Positions 40,001 to 52,000 of a stretch of DNA of 64,000 nucleotides are shown here, in pieces (within the stretch, counting starts at the first letter, position 1; each line of letters starts with the position of its first letter). The stretch is from the NCBI GenBank assembly GCA_036925085.1, contig JAUPFP010000032.1, forward strand, positions 577,501-641,500, in the 5' to 3' direction. The position numbers and the translations under genes were made by a program. Source of the stretch: Brachycybe producta. Its lineage: Eukaryota > Arthropoda > Diplopoda > Playtdesmida > Andrognathidae. A model generated the notes under the pieces. The model was given only the letters and a program-made list of their open reading frames with translations. It was not told the DNA's origin and ran no database searches.

Positions 40001-43000
40001 GGTAGGTGGGGGTACTGCCTACTAATCTAGACCATTACCTGCCCGGAAAAGAAATTTCCGAAATTTTAAAAAAAATTTGAAATTTTTTGTAAAGGGCAGA
40101 ATGGGCAGAATTTCATTATTTCTGGGCAGGTAGCGATATTTTTGGGCAGGTAAGGGTAATCGAGGGTAGGTGGGGGTACTGCCTACTAATCTAGACCATT
40201 ACCTGCCCGGAAAAAAAATTTCCGGAATTTTAAGAAATTTTTGAATTTTTTTATATAGGGCAGAATGGGCAGAATTTCATTATTTCCGGGCAGGTAGCGA
40301 TATTTTTGGGCAAGTAAGGGTAAACGAGGGTAGGTGGGGGTACTCCCTACTAATCTAGACCATTACCTGCCCGGAAAAAAAATTTCCGGAATTTTAAGAA
40401 ATTTTTGAATTTTTTTGTATTGGGCAGAATGGGCAGAATTTCATTATTTCTGGGCAGGTAGCGATATTTTTGGGCAGGTAAGGGTAATCGAGGGTAGGTG
40501 GGGGTACTGCCTACTAATCTAGACCATTACCTGCCCGGAAAAAAAATTTCCGGAATTTTAAGAAATTTTTGAATTTTTTTATATAGGGCAGAATGGGCAG
40601 AATTTCATTATTTCCGGGCAGGTAGCGATATTTTTGGGCAGGTAAGGGTAAACGAGGGTAGGTGGGGGTACTCCCTACTAATCTAGACCATTACCTGCCC
40701 GGAAAAAAAATTTCCGGAATTTTAAGAAATTTTTGAATTTTTTTGTATTGGGTAGAATGGGCAGAATTTCATTATTTCTGGGCAGGTAGCGATATTTTTG
40801 AGCAGGTAAGGGTAATTGAGGGTAGGTAGGGGTACTTCCTACTAATCTAGACCATTACCTGCCCGGAAAAGAAATTTCCGGAATTTTAAGAAATTTTTGA
40901 ATTTTTTTGTATTGGGCAGAATGGGCAGAATTTCATTATTTCTGGGCAGGTCACAATATTTTTGGGCAGGTGAGGGTAATCGAGGGTAGGTGGGGATACT
41001 CCCTAGAATTTAATATATATATAGGGGACTGGCTAGATACAGAACTAGACACACACCTTTGATACTCTCAATCCACTGCGTCTCGCTGTCTTTTGAAATG
41101 AAGTATCATATTGAAATATAACTTCTATGTGTGTGGCTTCTATGTATACAGCACAGGAGCCAATCAACCGAAAGACAATCAACACTCAATCGACACTTTC
41201 AAATGGCTACCAGAGATCTGTGTGGGCCACGCGGAAAAGGGAATGTTACAATGTTCACCATTTTGTAATATTCCCGTTTCCACGTGGCCCAAAGAGAGAT
41301 CTCTGGTAGCCATTCGAAAGTGTTGATTGAATGATGTACACGTCTTTCTGTCTATTGGCTGTCTGTTGTATACTTGCACTCTGGGGACACAAGGGTCGGT
41401 ACCTCAGGAGTCAAGATGTAGAAAAAAGCGTTGTTGAATCGGCTTACACTTGACTGCTGGAGATTTCTCTTCTATCGGTTCAAAAGATACTTTATTCAAA
41501 AGACAGCGACACACTGTGAATTGAAAGTATCAGAGATGTGTCACTATCTATGGTTGTAATCAGTCTGACTCTCAATCCACACGGTCCTGTTTATATATGT
41601 TTAACAACAATAGAAACATATGATCGATACAACAAAGGTGCCAGATGTGTCCAATATCCTTGGACACAACCAGGACCTTCAATTAATTATATTAATTACA
41701 AAACGAAAACATCTATAAGATGTAATAAAATATAACAATTAAATCCAATTAACTATTCAGACGAAAAGGACTTCTTCATCCTTTTTGTCACACCTGATGG
41801 GAGTTTCACTGGCTAAAAGTTCTGCATCGTCAATTCTTCTAGGAATCATCCTATAAGAATTGACGATACAATTCTTTTACCATCTTTTACTCATCCTGGA
41901 GGGTAGAGAGGTATCGACTGGATATCTCCCAACCACCCCCAAGCATGAGGTGAAACCCATCTCTATAATATCTAAACTACAGGGTGATTCTAAATGTAAA
42001 CGATTGAATTCGTCACACCCCCAACTAGGTTAGAAGCACGTCCCTGTGCTTCCAAAAAGTAAAACCCGTTTAAACAATACCCGTTGGTATGAAAATGCTA
42101 AACATGCAATAAATTAAATCCCGTTTGGATAAAAAATTATTTAAAAGTAATATAACCCGTTATTTTAACAATTGAAAATAGCAATCTGCTATTAAGAAAT
42201 TCCTACTCGGAATAAAAAACGAAAATTAAAACCAATTGGAGAGATTTAAAATTTGGAAAAGAGGCGAGAACCTATGGAACTCGAAATAAGGAACAAATCC
42301 CCTAAAAATCAAATAAAACGTATAAAACGCGGCAACGGCTTAGAAATACATATAAAATGAATAATCTAAAGTAGACAATGATCTATGTAAATGATGCAAA
42401 AACGTGCATAAAAAGGACAGGTATAAAATACAAAAATTTGAAACGAGTGCGAAAACCACAAAAGTATACGTAAAAATACTCAAAACAAACAGTCCATGTC
42501 TTGCAGGCCTAGTAATCTGCACTGGCCCATACGATGACGGGACTCTCGGGACTGCTGGACAGTTTTTTGTCCAGATGGATGGCGGCTTTGGTCGATCCTT
42601 TGTAGTGGTGGTAGCTTTTTCGCCCTTCTGCATAGCTCATTGCAGCATCAAAAAGCAGGTGTTGCCGGTCATCATGAAAGTGAGGTGCCCGGACTGGGCG
42701 GCCTACGATGTACTTCTTTGTCTTCGGACTCCATCAAAGAAAGGAGCGAATCCATTGCTGAATCCTTTCATCGGTATTTTCTAACTTGAATTCGTCTTCG
42801 TAGAAGAAGACCATGACATCTCGCGACTCCTGGTTGACGATGAGGATGGATGACACACTGTGTACTACCAATGCAATGAGGAGGGACTTCGGCCCTCTCG
42901 GCACTCTGTTTCTCGGCGGGGTCTCGTCCCATTCAAATAGACCGAGGTAGAGTTGGTGGCGTGGTGTCCTTTTACGTTGCCAATGAACAGAGATTGTTCA

Positions 43001-46000
43001 AGATCGTTTCGTTGCTTCTTGTACATCAATGAGGATGGGTGATGGGTTTACCATCAGGGACCTCCAAGGAGACCGTGGGAGTCCCCGATGGCAACCCCAG
43101 ACGTTCTTTGACCAGCCTTTTCTTTTTGATGGCACCCGTTTCCTTGGCTAGTCCCTCTTCAACTGCTATCTTTGTTGTGACCTCGTTCTTCAAGACTTTG
43201 ATCTCCGATGGTACAGGAGACAGTTCCGAAGCCCCAGGACTCCCAGGAGTTTCGGAATCTTTCCTGGCTGTAGTCTCTGGTGCTACAATCTTTTGGTTAT
43301 CTTCGTAGACGAGTCCCTGGTCCCTTGGGCAGATGTCTCTTAAGGTGACGCTGTCCCCTGGCACTTTATGGAAAAAGCGTCGTACTTCGGACCTTAACTG
43401 GGTTCTCACACCTCTGTTGGGCCGGTTTCGCTCGACGAGAGGCCTTGGCTGCCTCCAGCGCCGAACTCCGCGGACCAACAGGTCTTCTGTGAGGTCCGAT
43501 CTTCCAGTGTCCTTGGGAGTATGAATCCTGTCCAGATGACTCGAAAACATTATCAATCAGGGCCAGCCCCTGAAAATAGTATGCAACAGCCAAATCGATT
43601 AGTTGCTTAAGCTGCCCATTATACCGATCTCTGGGATCTTCGGTTTCTTGGCTGGTTTCATTCGCAACAGTTTTCAACATCGTGAATTTCTTCGTCATCA
43701 TCGGAACCTCCTCTTCCATGAGATTGATCTCCCAGCATCAATATACAAGACGTTTTTGTTCTCTGGGTTAGGTTCCAGGTCTCCGGTGATGGTGATGATG
43801 GGTCTCTTGTTAACATTATCTAAAATGCTTCGTTGGGTGAGGTGGGCCACAGTGGAGTCCGTGAGCCCTTTCTCACATTTGCCCTGGGCCTCTAGATGGC
43901 ATTTGCTTGGTTTATTATGCTTCTTTGGCAGGATTTCAGTTGGTGCTGTCGCAGCTGTTAAAAGGCTGGAGAGCGGCAGTGGTCGTTTCAAAGTGGGTAC
44001 CGCGATCTTGACTTTGGCGGCTGCTGGCTCGACGAGCTCGATGTAAGCCCTCTCTGCATCCTTCAAGGCTTGGCTTTTTGGTACATAATTGCCTTCTTTG
44101 GTCCAGATGTCATCGATGGTACGGTGAGGAACGGGTGGATGATTTCTTCGGTTTTGTTCTCAATCTGCATTTCTGGAGTCCAATTTTCAGTGGCATCAGC
44201 GGCTTCACCCTTCCCTCAGTTTCGGGGCTCCAACCCTCTGGGAGCGAACTTTCCAGGTTTGATTGCCTTATAGAAGTTAGGTTGGCCAGCGCCAACGAAC
44301 CCCTTCAAAATCTTCTTGGACTGGCGCTTCGTGGACCTCTTTGATGGCTTGGGGATAATCTTATACTCCCACAGGCCTTGCGCTATTTTGTTTTCCAGGG
44401 CCACTGCCTGCTGCAGTCTCAAACACCATCTTTGATCCGCCTGGTATCGGCACAATAGAGCAGGGCTCAGTTCTCGCTCTCTTGAACCCTCTCTCTTAGT
44501 GACCATGACCTGACAAGGCGGGTCCACGGACACCATGACCCCCACCCTACCTGGTAGTGGCCACATACCAGTTCTTTCCCATATCAGAAGACGCCATTAC
44601 AACTTTAAAAATAGAAAAAGGGTTAAGATTTCGGAGACCAAAATATTGCTTCTTATTTCGTCCCCTTTTTACCTCTTTTCGTTCAAATCTTTTGGAGATG
44701 TTAAGTCCAATCCTTTCCTTTTGATGAGATCTTCTTTTTCCTCTGCTTTTAGGCACAGTTATATCAAAACTTTCGATGCTTTTCGCAATAAACTTGGCAA
44801 AACTTCCAGAATTTTCAGCGATGAAAACAGTTCTCTCAAAATATGGCTGATAACGGTAAAAACTGTTTTGATACCACAAAGATGCCAAAAAATAGTGCCG
44901 ATACATGTGCACAACACATGGGCAAAGTTGTCAGTGATGAAGAACATAAAACAATAGGACCCGGTTCCAGAGTGGTGCGAGGCTAGTGGTCATTTCACTA
45001 ATTGTATTCCTCCGCCCACGTGTTTCTCTCATGAGCATTAGCATCACTGACCGCTCCCTGTTTACTTCCTCATTTGGGAAGTCATTTCCTTCTGTGGCAT
45101 CACTAGCATCGATGTTATCGTCTATTTTTGTTGTTTCATCGATAATTTGCACGTCTTTTAGCTCAATTTGAAATTGCTTCATGGATTTTGCGTCTTTTCC
45201 ATCAATTTTCATTGTTTCTTCCAGAATTTCACCGATTTCTTCAATAAATCCAATGGTTTCAATGGTGTAATTCGGCTTGTCACCGTATTCTCTGGTGAAT
45301 TTCATTGCATCTTCGCCAGGAAAGTATGAGAATTGCTGCTGGTTATTGTCTGCTGCCATTTTTCTTCTAATTTCAACGTTACGGTCGGAATGCTTTTGGA
45401 TTTCTTTCTTGAATATTTCAATTTCTTCTTCATCCTCAGATGATTCAATCCAAGCATTTTGGCATATGCAGTGTCCACAACATTTCTTCTTATGGGAAGG
45501 TGAGTTTTTCTTCTTGACAAATGCTGTCATATTTTTTTCTTTTTCAGGTTCCGATTCGGATTCTTCGATGAACGAGTTACCTATGGACTCCAGGGTGTCT
45601 CGGGTTTACAACATTCACAGAGTCTTCCACTAATCTTCCAGCTCGATTTTCCTATGATAATCGGTATAGTGTCCAATACCTTTGCGACAATTGTATATCC
45701 CTGTCTCCATTTTGTTAAGAACTTCTTGTTCTGGCCAGGCCTGATTCACATGTCTTGTACAAGTACTTTCTGACCAATTTAATACTCATAAGGTTTCTTG
45801 TGCTTTTGGCCGTAGTATTTCTTTCGGTGATCATGTGCTGCTTTCAGGTTTGCTGTAGCTGCTCTTAGTTCTTCTTGGCATTCCTCCACCTGTTGTTGAA
45901 CGTCCACGAGGTTTCCTGCCTTGTTATCCACGATTGTTAGTCGTTCTGGAACTAAGGTGTCAACTTTGGTTCTAGGCTCCCGTCCAAACATGAGTATGCG

Positions 46001-49000
46001 GTGTAAACTTCGTAGATGAATGTACAGGCGAGTTGTACGATTCCAAGACTTCATCTAGCTTCATCGCCCAATCAGTTTGGTTCTTGGCAGGAGTCAGATA
46101 CTTCTTCATAGTCTGAATGATGCTTTTATTTGTTCGTTCGGTAAGACCATTACTTTGAGGATGATACACTGTTGTGGTTTTGTGTTCAATCTCATTTTCT
46201 TTCAAGAAATCTGAGTGTTTCCAGCAACAAATGGCATTCCTTTGTCCGAAATTAGTTTCTTGGGTCTCCCAAAGATTCTTCTTACATCTTTAGTTAGGAA
46301 ATGGATAACGATTAGTGCGGTTGTGCTTTTAACTGCTTTAGAAACACAATACCTAGTGGCATAGTCGACCGCCAACAAGATGTGCTTAGTCTCTCCAATG
46401 GATGGTACTAATGGTCCAATAAAATCTATTCCCCAGCATTCACAAGGTTTTCCAATGGGTATCTCTTGAAAGAACCCTACAGGTTTCCCCTTCCCAACTT
46501 GTGTAGCTGACAAATCTCACATGACCTGACATATTCGAAAATGTCGTGTTTCATGTTATTCCAATAAAATCTCTGCCTGGCTCGATCCCAGGTCTTGGTT
46601 TGTCCTTCATGACCAGCATCTGGCTCGTCATGACATAATCTCATTACTTCTGGGGTGAGATGTTTTGGAACCACGTTCACGAATGTGATCATGGAACTTC
46701 CATGGAACACACAAGTGAACAAAATGTTGTCGTAATCACAGAACAACATATGAAGAGGTGACTCCGGCTGTGTACGTAACTCTTCACGAATCTTCATAAT
46801 TCTTTTGTCCAATTTTTGTTCTTCCCTCCAATCCCATTGTAAGGTCACATCAAAGATCACGCTATCATCCAGGTCTTCAGTTTCGGGAATTGCCTTCCAG
46901 TTAACAGGCACTCCTGCTCGATATCGCGAAAGACAATCAGCTTTGATATGAAGTTTCCCCTCCTTGTAGATGATCTTGTAGTCAGTCTTCACGTAACATA
47001 ATGCATGGTGATCGGTCACAATTGTAAAGGGTTTCTGAAACAGGTACGACCGGAACTTAGTAACTCCATAGATCACTGCTAGGCACTCTTTATCCGTCGT
47101 AGAGTAGTTCTTTTCAGCATCCCATAGAACTCTGGAGACACATCCGATGATCTCCTTTCTTCGTTTGTCTTCTGACTTTTGGTACAGCATGACTCCAATC
47201 CCATATCCACAGGCATCAGTATGCATAAATATTGCAGCCTTGTGATCATAAACAGCGACTAATGGAGCCTTTGACAACATACTCATCAAAGTGGGGAACG
47301 CATTCTCGCAGTCAACTGACCATTCAAACGGTATATCCCTGCCCGTAAGGTCTGACATTAGTTTAGCTATGTTGGCAAATCCAGGTACATGCTTTCGATA
47401 ATAACCTGCCAATCCTAAGGAACTCTGGATTGCAGTTACATTGTCAGGAACTGGGAAGTTCTTAATGGCAACAACCTTATCTGGATCTGGCCGAATTCCA
47501 TCAGGCGAGATCAGGTGTCCCAAATACTTTACTTCTTGGAAACCAAAAAAGCATTTTACTGGATGCAACTTCAGGTTTGCTGTCCTCAGCAGGTCCAAGA
47601 TCGTTCTTAATCTTTCCGAAAATTCCTCGAATGTCCTTCCAAACACTACGATATTATCAAGGTAGACCAGGCATGTTTCCCATTTGTGCCCTGCAAGTAG
47701 GATGTCCAATGCATGTTGCATAGTGGCAGAAGCATTTTGAAGTTGAAAGGCATTTTTATGAACTCGAACAATCCTCGATGAGATGTAAAAGCGGTCTTTT
47801 TTCTCGATGTTGCTGTCCTCCATCTCAAATTGCCAATATCCACTCTTCACATCCAATGTCACGAAGTAGCATGCTCCTCTCATGGAGTCTACTCCGTCAT
47901 CAATTCATGGCAATGGATAAGTGTCTGCCTTTGTTATCACATTTAACTTTCGATAATCAACACAGAAACGGTAGGATCTATCCTTTTTCTTGACAAGGAC
48001 GATGGGAGATGCATATGGCAATTTCGATGGCTGTACAACCCCAGATTTCTTCATCTCCTCCAGTGTCTCATCAATTACGATGCATTATCCAGCTCCGCAT
48101 CTTCGTAATGTGTCTCTAACAAGTAGATTATTTCCAGTTTCAATCTTGTGTTTAGTCAAATTTGTCGCTCCTAGGTCCATAGATGAAAAGGCAAAGATCG
48201 GTTGGAACTTCTTTAGTAAGGTCATCAACTCTTCTCTTTGTGCATCTGTCAATTCCGGATGGGCGCTTCCGTTATGTTTCTAAAGTCTTGCTCCTTGGAG
48301 ACTTTGCAGGCTTGCTCTTCTTCTGTTTCCTCCAGAAGTTCGAAGTGTCCAATAGTCTCACGGTCTCCAATCCCCACGGACTCTAGTGTGGTATTCAGGA
48401 GTTGGACTTCCAGTTGTGATGTTCCATCACCTTGTAGCACACTGCTGGCCACAACGACGCCTTTTCTATTAAAGAGACTATCATTTGTTTCAATCATGAG
48501 GATCTCATTTTCCGCAATAATACGCCCAGCAGACACCTTGAGGTTCAAAGATTGGCCCGGATTCAACGTGATCCTGCCTTGAGCTATTACTCGGCTCTCC
48601 TCCTTGGTTCTGTCGGCATAGGAGTTCTCCAGATGGCTGTTACGAGCACATCTTCCCTCCTCTATATCTCTGAAGAAATCCCAAGGAAGGCTGTTACGAG
48701 CACTTCCTTTCTTCAATAAACTACGTGTTCTTTTGTAGAACATCTCATTAGCGAAGTACATCTTGGAGGTTTTCATGGAAACGATCAAATAAAATGCAGC
48801 TCCGAGGTCATTTCCCAGCAGTGCTTCTCGTTTTTCCTCAATGAGCATCCTTGCAGTTACTTGCTTTCCATTTAATACAAACATAGGCCACATCTGACCA
48901 AATACTTTAATTGGTATGCCTCCAACTTCCCCCGAGTGCAGGAGGTGATCGAATGGATTCGTAACGGAATCCGTACTCTCTAGCCATTGTGCCTGACAAG

Positions 49001-52000
49001 ATAGTGTAACCAGTTCCATTATCTGCCAAAATCTCACAGGTGTGCCATCAACCCGAATGGTGATCTTGGCAACACTCTCATCGGGCTTAGTATCACCTAC
49101 CTCGATGAGTTCACATGAGGTGAGGATGTTGTCCACGGCGGTTTCAACACACTTTCGACAACATGCTCTGCTCCTCAACAAATCACTTACTCCGACAGAT
49201 TCAATCATCTTGCTGGTATCATCTCTCGTACTTATAGCTGCATTTACGATAGTGTTCTTAGATTCCATGGCACTACATTTAGCCTTACTCATTGGCAGTT
49301 ACATCTTGAGCAGTCTCACGAGTTACGTTGCTTACCCTCGGTAGATACACGGCAGAATTCTGTTGGGCCTTTCCCCTCAATTCTGTCTTGATGAACTCCA
49401 GTTTCCATGGCTCATACAATTCTTTGTGCTTCCGCCAAACTATTCGCGTAAATTGACATAGCTTTTGTAGTCGACCAGATGATGGGATTTGGAAACATCT
49501 TAATAGTTTCTCCCATTCGACCAGTCTCCTTCTTCAGCTTCTTCGCGGATGATCTTTTTGAATTTTGATGTCGTTTTCATTTGTAATGGCGACTATCAAC
49601 TCCGACATCTGCTCAAGGAGTCCTTGAGAGTCCAAATCACATGGTCTCTTTGGTGCTCCTGCAGTTGGTCCAGTTATAGAATCATTAGTTACTTTAGACA
49701 CGACCATATCACCCCGAACAAAGATTCATTCACGCTGTTTCGAGAATGGCCGATCCCTGTTTCATTGCAATTTTGTTGTTTTCCAGAGGGTTTTCCATCT
49801 TGAAAGGGCGGTAGGCCTCTCTTTACTGCCACCCTTTTTAGTTTAAATCAGCTGGGCTCTCTTCTCAAAAATACATCTTCTGCCCATTCTCGCTGACAAC
49901 AAAATATCTTTGACCATTTTTCCCAGTGGTCATTCCATTATGAACTATTCCGACGGTTCCATCCGCTCCTTTCTTCGGGCAGTTGTATGCCAAATGTCCT
50001 TTCTCATAACAGTAAAAACATTCAACTGTGCTGAGATCTCTCAAAGGTTTGTTCCTTTGCGTATTCTGGCCATTGAAGTTCTTCTTTTGTTGCAGATATC
50101 TTTGGTTCCGGTACTGACTCTGTTGCTGATTTGAATTCTGAATGGTTTTTGGTTGCTGTTGGTCATTAAGAGTTGATGAAGTCGGATTGTCTGGTGGGTT
50201 TGCTTGATTCTGAGCAATGACAGCATATGTGTGGCCTCCGTCCATTGCGGATTGTGTCGTTTTCGCATTTTGATGTTGACTTGTTTTCTGGGATGTTTGG
50301 GAGACCTGAGCCATTAGTTGTGGACCCGTGGTTCTCTCGATTACCCATAATCCCTGCAACATCAAGACTTCTTCAGTATCCTTCACATATGTCGTGTACA
50401 ATTTAAGATCTGCACCTGGTGCAGATTGTACAGCATTGCGTATGGTAGGATGAAGCTTATTCCGAAGTTCTACAATTCGGTACTTGTCCATCACTCCAGG
50501 TAACACCTTCTTGCTCAGATCGATGTAGCGACTCAGAAACTGACTGGAGTCCTCTTCTTTCCTTTGGAGCATGGTGTCCAGCTTCAGCTTTAGTCGGATC
50601 AATTCATCTCATCGTCCAAATTGATCAATCAACTCTCCGGATGAAGTCCCACATCATCTTCCCTCTATTCTCCTTATAGAGGTTGGAGAGCCAACACTAT
50701 GTACCCTTCTACTGCTTTCCTCAAGAAGTAGGTTTTATAGACGTTACTAGTCTTCGAGATCTGCGATCTCTTCATAGTCTTCCAGAAAGGTATAGACAGA
50801 TGTAGTCCCCTTGAATGTCCACATCAGAGTGGATGTAAGCTACGATACTTTCTATCCAACTCCTCACAGGTCCGATGATTCATGATTGGATTCGATCCAA
50901 TTCTTCCACGATGAGGTCACTGATCAAACTTTCATCCTCCAGCTAGTCCGGGTCTTCTCTCGGTAGTATAGGAGTCTCGGGGAGGTGGCCCTTCTGGATT
51001 CCTCCACTCTTCTTTACTATGCATGGCGTTTGAAACACATGAGTCGATCTTGGCTATTCAGCGTGGGCCGATGAGGGCTCCACTTCGGTGTTCAATTCTT
51101 GAATTACCGTATGATGCTGAATTGTGCTTACCTCACGCCCGCTCCGGAGTTGCATCAATCCTGATGGTTGTTGGGCTTCATACCATATCATTTTGCCTCG
51201 GCGTCTTGGACTTCGACTTGGGTCTGCCTTTCTTCCCTTTTTCCCTGGTGTAGCTCCGCCATCTGTTATTTTCTACTTGATCTTTGGCGAGGTACCCCGC
51301 ACCTCCACTGTTTTGTAACAATCGCATTACCGCGTTCCCCACAGAGAGATCTCTGGTAGCTATTTGACAGTGTCAATTGAATGTTGATGAGTAAGTCTTT
51401 CGGTCGATTGGCTCCTGTGTTGTATACTTAACCACCAGGGACACAAGGGTCGGTACCTCAGGAGTCTAGAGGTAGAAAATAGTGTTGTTGTGTCGTCTTA
51501 CACGTGGCTGCTGAAGACTTCCTTTTCTATCGGTCCAATCATTGGCTGAGTGGCGGTTGTAACATAAAGTCCCACTCCCACACATAGAAGTTATATTTCA
51601 ATACTAGTGGGGTTACCCGTCATAAATGATGTGAGCCAAATTCACAGGCAATTGTGTCCTGTCTTAGAATTTCTTTTCCTCCGCCCTTTTATGATGTCAG
51701 ACCAAGTAACAAACCAATTAGAAATTGATGACGTTCATAAAACAGCTGAGCAAAAGAAATTCTAATGCTGGGCACAATTACCTGTGATAAATTCTAGTTT
51801 CATTTTGCTACGATTATCTACTATAAAAAGGGGAGGGCCCTTTTTATATTTGAAAGAGAAAATGAGCTTTTCATTTTCTCTGGTGTGCTCATGCGCGTCA
51901 TTTGTTCCTTTTTTTACTCCTTTCATTTCAATTTCAGCCACCCCCTCCCACTTTTTTTCAACCATCCACATTTCTCTCCCCCTTCTACACTTTCCAATTT

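Larger units (their letters stand above)
41030..51603 (-). mobile_element. Decayed Ty3/gypsy LTR retrotransposon nested in the giant foldback loop
   Basis: On the minus strand the order from right to left is: LTR (51268-51600), primer-binding site (51243-51261, reads TGGCGGAGCTACACCAGGG), gag, protease region, reverse transcriptase, RNase H, integrase, additional ORFs, and a rearranged LTR (41030-41550). RT-RNase H-integrase order is that of Ty3/gypsy elements. The element is about 10.5 kb and carries several frameshifts, an in-frame stop and a changed catalytic residue, so it is defective. Confidence 0.9.

Noticed and set aside
43039..44344. Plus-strand ORFs over the gypsy 3' region
   Set aside because: They mirror the minus-strand coding remnants, which agree in direction with gag and pol.
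41030..51603. DIRS-type retroelement, because of inverted LTR-like ends
   Set aside because: A DDE integrase with HHCC finger and the RT-RNase H-integrase order mark it as Ty3/gypsy. No tyrosine recombinase was seen.
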